Part shown: positions 1 to 6,619 of the stretch, piece after piece
Numbering within the stretch: the first letter of the stretch is position 1
How the letters are laid out: each line of letters begins with the position of its first letter
Origin: Candidatus Multivorans thiocomprendens
GTDB lineage: Bacteria > Acidobacteriota > Thermoanaerobaculia > Multivoradales > Multivoraceae
NCBI GenBank assembly: GCA_027493375.1
Contig: JAPVWO010000074.1
Span: forward strand, 1-32,500
Length of the DNA: 32,500 nt
Direction: 5' to 3'
The notes under the pieces: model-generated
What the model saw: only the letters and a program-made list of their open reading frames with translations
Told to the model about the DNA's origin: nothing
Database searches by the model: none
Translations under genes and position numbers: made by a program

Positions 1-87
1 GCCCTGCGACTCCGGCAGCGCCGGCGAAGCGCCGACGAGGACCTGGACACGTACCTGCGGCAGGTGGAGCAGGAGACGGCGACCTGA
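1..87 (+). CDS. C-terminal tail of a probable cytochrome c maturation protein (CcmH-like), partial
   Basis: An open frame enters from the left edge and ends at TGA 85-87. Only 28 residues are visible: an arginine-rich stretch (LRQRRRS) followed by an acidic, helical tail. This looks like the cytoplasmic end after a last membrane helix, as in CcmH/CycL proteins. The identity rests mainly on context: the next gene overlaps the stop by 4 bases and has the full architecture of CcmI, and ccmH-ccmI is a common order. The visible residues alone would not identify the family. Confidence 0.45.
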   Translation, partial: ALRLRQRRRSADEDLDTYLRQVEQETAT

Positions 88-1007
88 CTGTCGTCGCGAC
101 GATCGCCCTCGTCGCCGCCGTCCTCGCCGGCCTGGGAGTCGGTCTCGCGTTCCTGCCGCGCGAGGCCGCGGCGCGCGCGGCCGCGCTCGAGTTGCAGCGC
201 GCCGACCTCGTGAACCGGCGCGAGGACCTGGTCGCCCGGCTGAAGCAGGCCGGGCTCGAACCCGCCGACCGCCAGCGGCTCCAGGTTTCGACGGCCCGGG
301 TGCTGAAGGAACTCGACGAGGTCGAGGAGGCGATCGCCGGGATCGGCCCGCAAGGCCGCGCCAGGCGGCAGGAAGCGGCGCCGGCCGGCCGCGCCTTCGT
401 CCAGGCGCACCCCCTGCTCTCCGGCGTCCTGCTCGGCGGCGGCGTGGTCGGCCTGGTCGCCGCGCTGGTCATCTGGGCGCAGACCGACGCCCGACCCGAT
501 CCACAGGCCGAGCAACAGATGGCGCAGGGCGGAGGCGAGACGGACTTCCGCGGCCAGCAACCGCTCCCGCCCGAACTCGCGTCCCGAGCCGAGGCACTGC
601 AGCGACAGATCGAGGCGGATCCCTCGGACCTCGACGCGATGCGCTCCCTGATGCAACTGATGCTCACGGGCGGACGCGCCTTCGACGCCTTCCAGACCGC
701 CCAGCAGGCGCTGGAGATCGCCCCCGAGGACCCCGACGCGCACTTCGTCTCCGGCATCGTGCGCCTCCAGATGGGCCAGACCCAGGTCGCCCTCGACGCT
801 CTTGACCGGTCGCTCCGAAGCGACCCCGGTCACGAGCAGGCAGCCCTGATGCGGGGTCTCCTCCTGCTGCAACTCGGCGACCGCGACGGCGCCATCGCGA
901 CCTGGGAGAGCGCCAACGCCGCCCGCGCCAGCCCCCGCCTCGAGCAGGTCACCACGATGGCCCGCGAAGGCAAGACGGTCGACGAGATCGTCAACAGCCC
1001 GCTCTGA
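84..1007 (+). CDS. ccmI: c-type cytochrome biogenesis protein CcmI (TPR), CTG start proposed
   Basis: CcmI presents apocytochrome c to the haem lyase on the periplasmic side of the inner membrane. From the proposed start the protein is 307 residues: membrane helix 1 (about 3-23), a charged coiled-coil loop (about 34-85), membrane helix 2 (about 111-132), then TPR-like helices to the end (about 165-285). Helix-loop-helix-TPR is the CcmI layout. The first conventional start is TTG 192, which would delete helix 1. The frame has no ATG, GTG or TTG between the window edge and 192. CTG 84 overlaps the upstream TGA as CTGA and has AGGAG at 71-75, a normal Shine-Dalgarno distance, so I place the start there. 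The start is inferred; the family call is firm. Confidence 0.8.
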   Translation: MTVVATIALVAAVLAGLGVGLAFLPREAAARAAALELQRADLVNRREDLVARLKQAGLEPADRQRLQVSTARVLKELDEVEEAIAGIGPQGRARRQEAAPAGRAFVQAHPLLSGVLLGGGVVGLVAALVIWAQTDARPDPQAEQQMAQGGGETDFRGQQPLPPELASRAEALQRQIEADPSDLDAMRSLMQLMLTGGRAFDAFQTAQQALEIAPEDPDAHFVSGIVRLQMGQTQVALDALDRSLRSDPGHEQAALMRGLLLLQLGDRDGAIATWESANAARASPRLEQVTTMAREGKTVDEIVNSPL

Positions 1008-1077
1008 CCGGTCGCGCGGCGGCGGTTGGACACCCGCCCGGAGGGGGCGAGCCCGTGCGCCAGGAAGCCCCTCTGCT

Positions 1078-1590
1078 CTAGGTCTTCCCTCGACCCAATC
1101 CCAACTGCCGAACGATCTCCGCCGCCACATCCCGCTTCCGTTCGGTGCCCCGAGTCCTGATTCTCAGATCCGCCTGCCGGTACGAGTCGAGCCGGCTCTC
1201 ATAGAGCGCCCGCGCCTGGTCCGGCGACTCGAACAGCGGCCGGCGCTTGTGGGACTGCTGGGCGCGGCGGCTGAGGGCCTCCCACGGCGGGTCGAGCCAG
1301 ACGCTGGTGCCCAGTTCCGCGATCAGGCAGCGGTTCCGTTCCAGGGTGAAGACGCCGCCACCGGTGGCGATCACCGCCTGATCGACTGCGGCGCAGCGTT
1401 CGAGCGCCGCCGTTTCGCGTTCGCGGAACCAGCTCTCGCCGCGTTCGACGATCAGGTCGGCCACCGGCTGGCCCTCGCGCTCGGCGATGTCCGAGTCGAG
1501 GTCCAGAAACGGCCAGCCCAGGTCCCGGGCCATCCGCCGGCCGATCCTGCTCTTGCCGGCCGCCATGAAGCCGACGAGGAAGACGCGCAT
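1078..1590 (-). CDS. aroK: shikimate kinase
   Basis: Shikimate kinase phosphorylates shikimate at the 3-OH with ATP, the fifth step of the chorismate pathway, in the cytoplasm. At 170 residues it has the usual length. Visible motifs: P-loop GFMAAGKS at 7-14, the LDLDSD segment around 29-34 that supplies the Mg/shikimate aspartates, the RGESWFRERE segment with the shikimate-binding arginine, the GGGVF glycine loop, and the lid region rich in arginine (SHKRRPLF). It ends with TAG. A 38-codon membrane peptide gene ends 16 bases upstream on the same strand, so the two may be co-transcribed. No other aromatic-pathway gene is adjacent. Confidence 0.97.
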   Translation of the reverse strand: MRVFLVGFMAAGKSRIGRRMARDLGWPFLDLDSDIAEREGQPVADLIVERGESWFRERETAALERCAAVDQAVIATGGGVFTLERNRCLIAELGTSVWLDPPWEALSRRAQQSHKRRPLFESPDQARALYESRLDSYRQADLRIRTRGTERKRDVAAEIVRQLGLGRGKT

Positions 1591-1606
1591 GGCAAAGCCG
1601 AAACGG

Positions 1607-1723
1607 TCAGTCGCCGTGCTTGTGCGCCCGCTCGCTCTTCAACGCCCGCACCAGGAAGAACGTGAAGCCGCCCCACACGAAGCCGCCGATCAGAACCAGG
1701 ACGAGGATGGCGAGCGGGGACAT
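1607..1723 (-). CDS. 38-residue single-pass membrane peptide
   Basis: Reading the minus strand from ATG 1723 gives 38 codons and TGA. The peptide starts MSPLAILVLVLIGGFVWGG, continues FTFFLVRALK and ends in a charged tail SERAHKHGD. One hydrophobic helix spans about residues 3-25 and the positive tail would face the cytoplasm. The WGG motif and size recall the MetS-type small subunits of NSS methionine/alanine importers, but no transporter is adjacent, so this is only a possibility. There is no Shine-Dalgarno sequence; a TATAGT box lies at 1737-1732, giving an almost leaderless transcript. It could instead be a regulator or structural peptide. Confidence 0.5.
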   Translation of the reverse strand: MSPLAILVLVLIGGFVWGGFTFFLVRALKSERAHKHGD

Positions 1724-1731
1724 CGGCCAGG

Positions 1732-1737
1732 ACTATA
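1732..1737 (-). promoter_or_regulatory. -10-like box of the small membrane peptide gene
   Basis: TATAGT on the minus strand ends 9 bases before ATG 1723. A start seven bases after the box would fall about 2-3 bases upstream of the ATG, so the mRNA would be nearly leaderless, in keeping with the absence of a ribosome binding site. No clear -35 hexamer is visible at 16-18 bases. Confidence 0.4.
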
Positions 1738-1777
1738 CGTGACCCGCTGTTTCGCCTGCCCCGTATGGACTCGACCC

Positions 1778-2473
1778 TCAGGCGAGCGCTCGCAGCAGCA
1801 GCCGGCAGGAGGCGGCGAGGTTTCCCGGATCGAGGGCCGAGACGACCGCCACCGCGTCGGCCCCGGCCTCGATCACACGTGGCGCGCCTTCCGCGCCGAT
1901 GCCGCCGATCCCGATCAGGGGCTTCGAAGTGACCTCCCTGGCTTCGGCGACGCCGGCGAGCCCGACCACCGGATCGGGACGTTCCTTCGTCGTCGTCCCG
2001 AACACCGGTCCGATCGCCAGCGTGTCGACCGCCGGGTCACTCTCGGCCTCCTCTGCCTGTTCGCGGCCGTGGGTCGAGCGGCCGATCGGACATGCAGGAG
2101 GAACCGCCCGCCGCGCCGCGGCGGGCGGCAGGTCGTCCTGGCCGAGATGGAGACCGACGCGGAGACCGGCGCGCGGGCCGCTCGCCAGCACGCCGGCGAT
2201 CGCGGCGCTGTCGTTGATCCACAGCAGCGGCGCGTCGTCTTCGCCGTCCGCGCCTGACGCCTCCTCGAACATCGGTCCCACCGCCTCGGCCAGCCGCCAC
2301 GCGGCGAGGTCCGGCACCCCCTTGGCCCGAAGCTGGATCCAGCGGACGCCGCAGTCGAGGAGGGTGCGGACCGCACCGGCCACGGCCGCCGGTTCGGAGC
2401 CGAAGAAGCCCGTGTCGACGATCGCGTAGAGACGACTCGCCGGGGGACGCAACACCGGTCGCCGAGCGTTCAT
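1778..2473 (-). CDS. thiE: thiamine phosphate synthase
   Basis: ThiE joins HMP-pyrophosphate and thiazole phosphate to form thiamine phosphate. The 231-residue product shows the family's TIM-barrel signatures in order: LYAIVDT near the N-terminus, QLRAKG with the phosphate-binding region, WINDSAAIA, GLHLGQDDLP, AIGPVFGTTTK, and GIGGIG followed by GADAVAVVSAL for phosphate binding. The start ATG (2473-2471) overlaps the accC stop as ATGA, so translation is probably coupled. A vitamin gene in an acetyl-CoA carboxylase operon is not an obvious functional pairing. No other thi gene lies in the window. Confidence 0.94.
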   Translation of the reverse strand: MNARRPVLRPPASRLYAIVDTGFFGSEPAAVAGAVRTLLDCGVRWIQLRAKGVPDLAAWRLAEAVGPMFEEASGADGEDDAPLLWINDSAAIAGVLASGPRAGLRVGLHLGQDDLPPAAARRAVPPACPIGRSTHGREQAEEAESDPAVDTLAIGPVFGTTTKERPDPVVGLAGVAEAREVTSKPLIGIGGIGAEGAPRVIEAGADAVAVVSALDPGNLAASCRLLLRALA

Positions 2474-3839
2474 CCCTCTCCCTGCCGCTCGAGCCGATCG
2501 AGGAAGCCGGTGTCCAGCTCGGCATCCGCGAACGGCCTCGACTCGACGATCCTGCGCATGAGCGGCAGCGTGGTGCGGATGCCGTCGATCTCGAACTCGC
2601 GGAGCGCCCGGGCCATCCTCGATGTCGCCTCGGCGCGGTCCTTGCCGTAGGCGACCACCTTGGCGAGCAGCGAGTCGTAGTGCGGCGGCATCGCGCCCCC
2701 TTCGACGCCGTGGCTGTCGACCCGGACGCCGGGGCCCGCGGGCGGCCGGTAGCGGCGCAGCGTGCCGGGCGATGGCGCGAAGGTCTCCGGATCCTCGGCG
2801 TTGATCCGGCACTCGATCGCGTGGCCCGAGGGCTCGATGCCGTCCGGGAGTCCCAGGGGCTCGCCGGCCGCGGCGACGATCTGGAGCTTGACCAGGTCGA
2901 CCCCGGTCACCGCCTCGGTGACCGGATGCTCGACCTGGATGCGAGTGTTCATCTCCAGGAAGCAGAAGCGGTCCCCATCGACCAGGAACTCGACCGTTCC
3001 CGCGTTCGAGTAGCCGACCCGCCTGGCAAGCCGCAGCGCGGCTTCGGCCAGCGACCGGCGGAGCTCGGAACCGATCGAGGGCGCCGGCGCTTCCTCGAGC
3101 AGCTTCTGGTGCCGGCGCTGAATCGAGCAGTCGCGTTCGCCGAACTGCAACGCGCGGCCGAACGAATCGCCGAAGACCTGCACTTCGATGTGGCGCGGCC
3201 GCTCGACCAGGCGCTCCAGCAGGAGCTCGCCGCTGCCGAAGGCTGCCTGGGCCTCGCTCGCGGCGGCGTCCACGGCCGCTTCGAGACCGGCCCGGTCGCG
3301 AATCGCCCTCATGCCGCGGCCGCCGCCTCCCGCCGCGGCCTTCAGCATCAGCGGGAAGCCCGTGTCTTCGGCCAGCGCCACCGTCTCCTCGAGCGATGCC
3401 GGCACCGGGCCGCCCGGCAACACCGGCACGTCGGCCGCGATCGCGGCATCGCGCGCCCTCCGCTTGTCGCCCAACGTACGGATCGCGGACGGCGACGGTC
3501 CGATCCAGGCCAGACCGCAACGTCCGACGGCGTCGGCGAAGTCCGCGTTCTCGGCCAGGAAGCCGTACCCCGGATGAACCGCCTCCGCGCCGGTGATGCT
3601 CGCCGCGGCGAGCAGGTTCTGCTGGTGCAGGTAGCTCGCCGCGGGAGCCGGCGGACCGACACAGACGGCCGCGTCCGCCAGGCGCACATGAAGCGATTCC
3701 CGGTCGACGGTGCTGAAGACCGCGACCGTTTCGATGCCGAGATCCCGGCAGGCGCGAATGACCCGGACCGCGATCTCGCCGCGGTTCGCGACCAGGACCT
3801 TCCGGAACGGCCGCGCGGCGCGCGCCGGCAGCGCGGCGT

Positions 3840-3843
<4 letters not shown>
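2470..3843 (-). CDS. accC: acetyl-CoA carboxylase, biotin carboxylase subunit
   Basis: AccC carboxylates the biotin carried by AccB using ATP and bicarbonate, the first half of malonyl-CoA synthesis for fatty acids. At 457 residues it matches the stand-alone bacterial subunit, not the longer fused propionyl- or pyruvate-carboxylase chains. Motifs: N-terminal KVLVANRGEIAVRVIRA, HPGYGFLAEN, ATP-grasp glycine loop KAAAGGGGRGM, the catalytic segment FLEMNTRIQVEHPVTE, then ECRINAEDP. It lies directly after accB with ATGA overlap (3840-3843) and before thiE with ATGA overlap (2470-2473). Because accB is adjacent and no biotinylated domain is fused, I call the acetyl-CoA rather than another acyl-CoA carboxylase. 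Confidence 0.96.
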
Positions 3844-4302
<459 letters not shown>

Positions 4303-4316
<14 letters not shown>

Positions 4317-4524
4317 GGTCCGCCACCTCCCGGGCGCGGATTGTAGCCCGCGGCGGGAGCACTCTCAGCCGCTCCAGCGCTTCGCGGGCCCGCAGGTTCT
4401 CCGGGTCGGCCGAAAGCACACGCTGGAAGATGGCGATTGCCTCCCTCCGGTGGCCCTGAGCCAGGTACAACTCGCCGATCGTCGCCGTCGGCCGCGGCGA
4501 GGTCGGGCGCTCCCCGGCGGCCAC
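4303..4524 (-). CDS. small TPR-repeat protein, possibly a gene remnant
   Basis: From GTG 4524 a 73-residue product can be read. Residues about 14-55 form one clear TPR unit (ATIGELYLAQGH, then REAIAIFQRVLSADPENLRA), followed by a basic C-terminal tail. The start lies 11 bases after the stop of the PKD lipoprotein gene, and the stop overlaps the first 14 bases of accB, so it sits tightly inside an operon-like string. A single TPR rarely folds alone. It may be a short adaptor, or the surviving C-terminal end of a longer TPR gene. The ribosome binding site is weak. Codon-position usage looks coding in the TPR part. Confidence 0.5.
4340..4347 (-). promoter_or_regulatory. candidate -10 region for accB-accC-thiE
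   Basis: GCTACAAT on the minus strand lies 23 bases before the accB GTG. A transcript beginning about seven bases after the box would carry a short leader that includes the GGGAGG ribosome binding site. The same octamer precedes the FmdB-type gene at 27679-27686. No convincing -35 is seen. The box sits inside the end of the small TPR reading frame. Confidence 0.35.
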
Positions 4525-4535
4525 GGCCAGGCGGC

Positions 4536-5468
4536 CTACTGGCCCGTGACCTGGACGAACTTCGTCACCTCGTCGGACCCGAGCGAGTTGGTGGCCCGGA
4601 AGGTGACCGCGTAGGTGCCCGGCTCGTCGTAGGTGTGGGTCGGGTTCTGGCGCGTGCTCGTGTTGCCGTCGCCGAAGGTCCACAGCCAGCTCGTCGTGCG
4701 GCCGTCCGTCGTGTCCTCAAAGGCGACGAGCAGGTTGCGGGTATTGAAGGTGAAGTCGGCCCGAGGCAACCGCTGGATCGCGACGCTGACATTCGTCGTG
4801 ACGAGCTGGCCGGCGCCGCTGCCGACGTCCACTCCGACCTCGAAGCTGTCTCCCGACACCGTGTCGAGATCGCCCGGGGTGACGACGAGCCGGTCCGACG
4901 CCGTGCCGTCCGCACCCGTCGAGATCAGGGTCCCGCCCGAATCGAGCGTGCCGATCTCCGTCCGGAAGTTCACCTCCGCCTTCTCGAGCGGCTGGCCGCG
5001 GTCGTCACGCACGATCGCCAGCAGATCCGCCTCGCCGCCGGTTTCGGGCACGCTGTTCGGGGTCACCTGAACCGTCACCGAAGCCGGCGACAGGCCGAGC
5101 TGCACGTCGATCGTCGCGGTCTCGGAACCGCCGGCGTTGGCCGACACCGTGGCGACGCCGAACTGGCCGTCGGCCTGAAGCATCGCCAGCGCTTCTCCCC
5201 GGTCGTCGACGCCGACACTGGGCGGAATCGTGCCGAGCGTCGTCGTGAGACGAACCAGCGTGCCGCGGCTGACCGGCGTTCCGTTCGGCCTGAGCGCGAC
5301 GACCCGGATCTCCGCGCTCCCGTCCGAGGGAATGCGGTCCGGATTCGCGCTGATCGTGATCAGCGTCCCCGAAGGCGCAACCGGACTCGTCTTGTCGCAC
5401 GCCGCGAAGACCGCCAGCAACAGGCTGGCGGCCATGGCGGCTGGCAGGAATCGGCGCCGTGTTTCCAT
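4536..5468 (-). CDS. secreted lipoprotein with Ig-like (Big-1 type) and PKD domains
   Basis: The product has 310 residues. It begins with a lipoprotein-like signal (METRRRFLPAAMAASLLLAV) with candidate lipidated Cys24 in FAAC. Two Ig-like modules of the invasin/Big-1 kind follow: about residues 33-125 (TLITISANPDRIPSDG) and about 128-225 (VTVQVTPNSVPETGGEADLL). The C-terminus (about 232-310) is a PKD domain with the diagnostic WTFGDGNTS, NPTHTY and PGTYAVTF strands. Such domains usually mediate adhesion or act as spacers on surface proteins; no enzyme domain is present. The start ATG has no Shine-Dalgarno; a TATACT box lies 10 bases upstream. A shorter paralogue lies just upstream. Substrate or partner cannot be inferred. 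Confidence 0.85.
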   Translation of the reverse strand: METRRRFLPAAMAASLLLAVFAACDKTSPVAPSGTLITISANPDRIPSDGSAEIRVVALRPNGTPVSRGTLVRLTTTLGTIPPSVGVDDRGEALAMLQADGQFGVATVSANAGGSETATIDVQLGLSPASVTVQVTPNSVPETGGEADLLAIVRDDRGQPLEKAEVNFRTEIGTLDSGGTLISTGADGTASDRLVVTPGDLDTVSGDSFEVGVDVGSGAGQLVTTNVSVAIQRLPRADFTFNTRNLLVAFEDTTDGRTTSWLWTFGDGNTSTRQNPTHTYDEPGTYAVTFRATNSLGSDEVTKFVQVTGQ

Positions 5469-5478
5469 CTCTCGAATC

Positions 5479-5484
5479 AGTATA
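5479..5484 (-). promoter_or_regulatory. -10-like box of the PKD lipoprotein gene
   Basis: TATACT on the minus strand, 10 bases before ATG 5468, predicts a transcript start only about 3-4 bases before the ATG. A TAGACG hexamer 18 bases further upstream matches four of six positions of the -35 consensus and overlaps the stop of the upstream paralogue. The gene thus seems to have its own nearly leaderless promoter. Confidence 0.4.
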
Positions 5485-5505
5485 CGAACGCTGCCGGAAG
5501 CGCGT

Positions 5506-6177
5506 CTACTCGCCAGGGGCCCGTCCGGGGCCGACCCAGATCAGCCTGGTCACTTCGTCGGATCCCACCGAGTTGCCAGCCTGAAGCGTGACCGCGTAGC
5601 AGCCCGGCTCGGGGAAGGTGTGGGCCGGGCTCTGGCGCGTGCTCGTGGCGCCGTCTCCGAAGTCCCACTGTCTGCTTGTCACCTGACCCGCGGAAACATC
5701 CCTGAAGGCGACCAGCAGGCCGCCCGCGCTGTACTTGAAGGCAGCGTCCGGCTGTCGCTGGATGCGAACGGCGACGTCCTCCTTCACCAGTTGTCCGCCG
5801 CCCGAGCCGACCGCCGCCGCCAACCAGAACCTGTTCTCCTCCACCGCGGCAAGTTCAGCGGCGGTCACGGTGAGCCGATCGGTGACGCCACCGTCCGGTC
5901 CGGTTGTGACCAACCGTCCTCCAGAGCCGAGCGAGCCGGTCTGGGTGAGAAAGTTCACCCTCGCGTTCTCCAGCGGCCGCCCGCGATCGTCGCGTACGAG
6001 GGCGAACAGCTCGACCTCCCCGCCGGTCTCCGGCACGCTGCTCGGCGTTGCCTGGACCGTCACCGACCCGGCCGCAACTTCCACGCCTTGGGCAAGAGCC
6101 GGCTCCGCGGCAACGCCAGGCAGCACCGCGCCCACAATCGCTACCAGAACCAGGTGTGTTCGACGAGTTCCGATCAT
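5506..6177 (-). CDS. secreted Ig-like/PKD protein, paralogue of the adjacent lipoprotein
   Basis: I start the protein at ATG 6177 because AGGAGGG (6190-6184) lies at a good ribosome-binding distance, although the frame is open a little further up. The 223-residue product has a Sec signal (MIGTRRTHLVLVAIVGAVLP, cleavage probably after PALAQ), one Ig-like module (VTVQATPSSVPETGGEVELF) and a C-terminal PKD domain (WDFGDGATSTRQSPAHTF). It aligns over nearly its whole length with the C-terminal two thirds of the next gene, sharing VTVQ.TP.SVPETGGE and VRDDRG.PLE. It lacks the lipid-anchor cysteine and the first Ig-like module, so it is probably periplasmic or released. Tandem duplication is the simplest origin. 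Confidence 0.85.
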   Translation of the reverse strand: MIGTRRTHLVLVAIVGAVLPGVAAEPALAQGVEVAAGSVTVQATPSSVPETGGEVELFALVRDDRGRPLENARVNFLTQTGSLGSGGRLVTTGPDGGVTDRLTVTAAELAAVEENRFWLAAAVGSGGGQLVKEDVAVRIQRQPDAAFKYSAGGLLVAFRDVSAGQVTSRQWDFGDGATSTRQSPAHTFPEPGCYAVTLQAGNSVGSDEVTRLIWVGPGRAPGE

Positions 6178-6260
6178 TCCGCTCCCTCCTTGATCCTGGT
6201 TTCCGACCGTCAAGGATCTCTACGGAGCCCCGCGGACCCGCGTCTACTGGCCGCCAAGGA

Positions 6261-6278
6261 ACCGGCCTGGCGGCCGGT
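6261..6278. repeat. REP-like palindrome (7-bp stem, 4-base loop)
   Basis: ACCGGCC-TGGC-GGCCGGT is a perfect 7-bp stem with a four-base loop. The same layout with nearly the same stem occurs at 18877-18894 and 25170-25187, always between genes. This points to a dispersed intergenic repeat family. Confidence 0.55.
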
Positions 6279-6317
6279 GCGCTTCCCGGCCGCCTTCGGA
6301 GGCGGCGGGTCAGCACC

Positions 6318-6343
6318 CTGGTGGCGCGTCCCCGCGCCACCAG
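6318..6343. repeat. perfect 10-bp hairpin
   Basis: CTGGTGGCGC and GCGCCACCAG are exact reverse complements separated by six bases. The hairpin lies downstream of rsh on the minus strand but has no T-run on either side, so it is not a typical intrinsic terminator. It could be part of the repeat cluster or a transcript-stabilising stem. Confidence 0.5.
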
Positions 6344-6440
6344 CGTCACAGTCCGAGCGCCCGTCTTCGGGCGGTCGGATGTCAGACCCGCGCACCCAGC
6401 CTGTACCGTCTCAACGTCGGCCACCGACGACGTCCAGCCC

Positions 6441-6605
6441 GGAGCGGTCCGGAGAGGGGTCCCCAGCGGGCTGGAGGCAACCGACTCCCGGCGCCGCTAC
6501 GCCCACCACCGCCGATGTGAAGGGCAGCCGACCGAAGCAAGCGCTTCCGATCCATCCACCCAGAAAGCGCGCGCGGCCGCTGGGGACCCCTCCCCGGACC
6601 GCTCC
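6441..6605. repeat. inverted-repeat element, 27-base arms
   Basis: The arm at 6441-6467 (beginning GGAGCGGTCCGG) and the arm at 6579-6605 (ending CCGGACCGCTCC) are reverse complements with one mismatch over 27 bases, enclosing 111 bases. No open frame with start signals lies inside and no target duplication is obvious. The size recalls a miniature inverted-repeat element, or a large transcribed stem-loop. A second element of almost the same overall size lies at 28094-28267. Confidence 0.55.
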
Positions 6606-6619
6606 AGGCGGGTCAGCAC

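Larger units (their letters stand above)
6178..6619. other. gene-free stretch rich in palindromes
   Basis: About 440 bases without a credible gene lie between the PKD paralogue start and the rsh stop. The stretch contains a 7-bp hairpin at 6261-6278, a 10-bp perfect hairpin at 6318-6343, a 16-mer at 6385-6400 that recurs at 29232-29247, a 27-base inverted-repeat pair at 6441-6467 and 6579-6605, and GCGGGTCAGCACC twice (6305-6317 and 6608-6620). Open frames crossing it overlap rsh on the same strand or lack start signals. None of the hairpins has a T-run that would mark an intrinsic terminator. Confidence 0.6.

Noticed and set aside
6318-6343. Intrinsic terminator after rsh.
   Set aside because: The hairpin is strong but no T-run follows on either strand.
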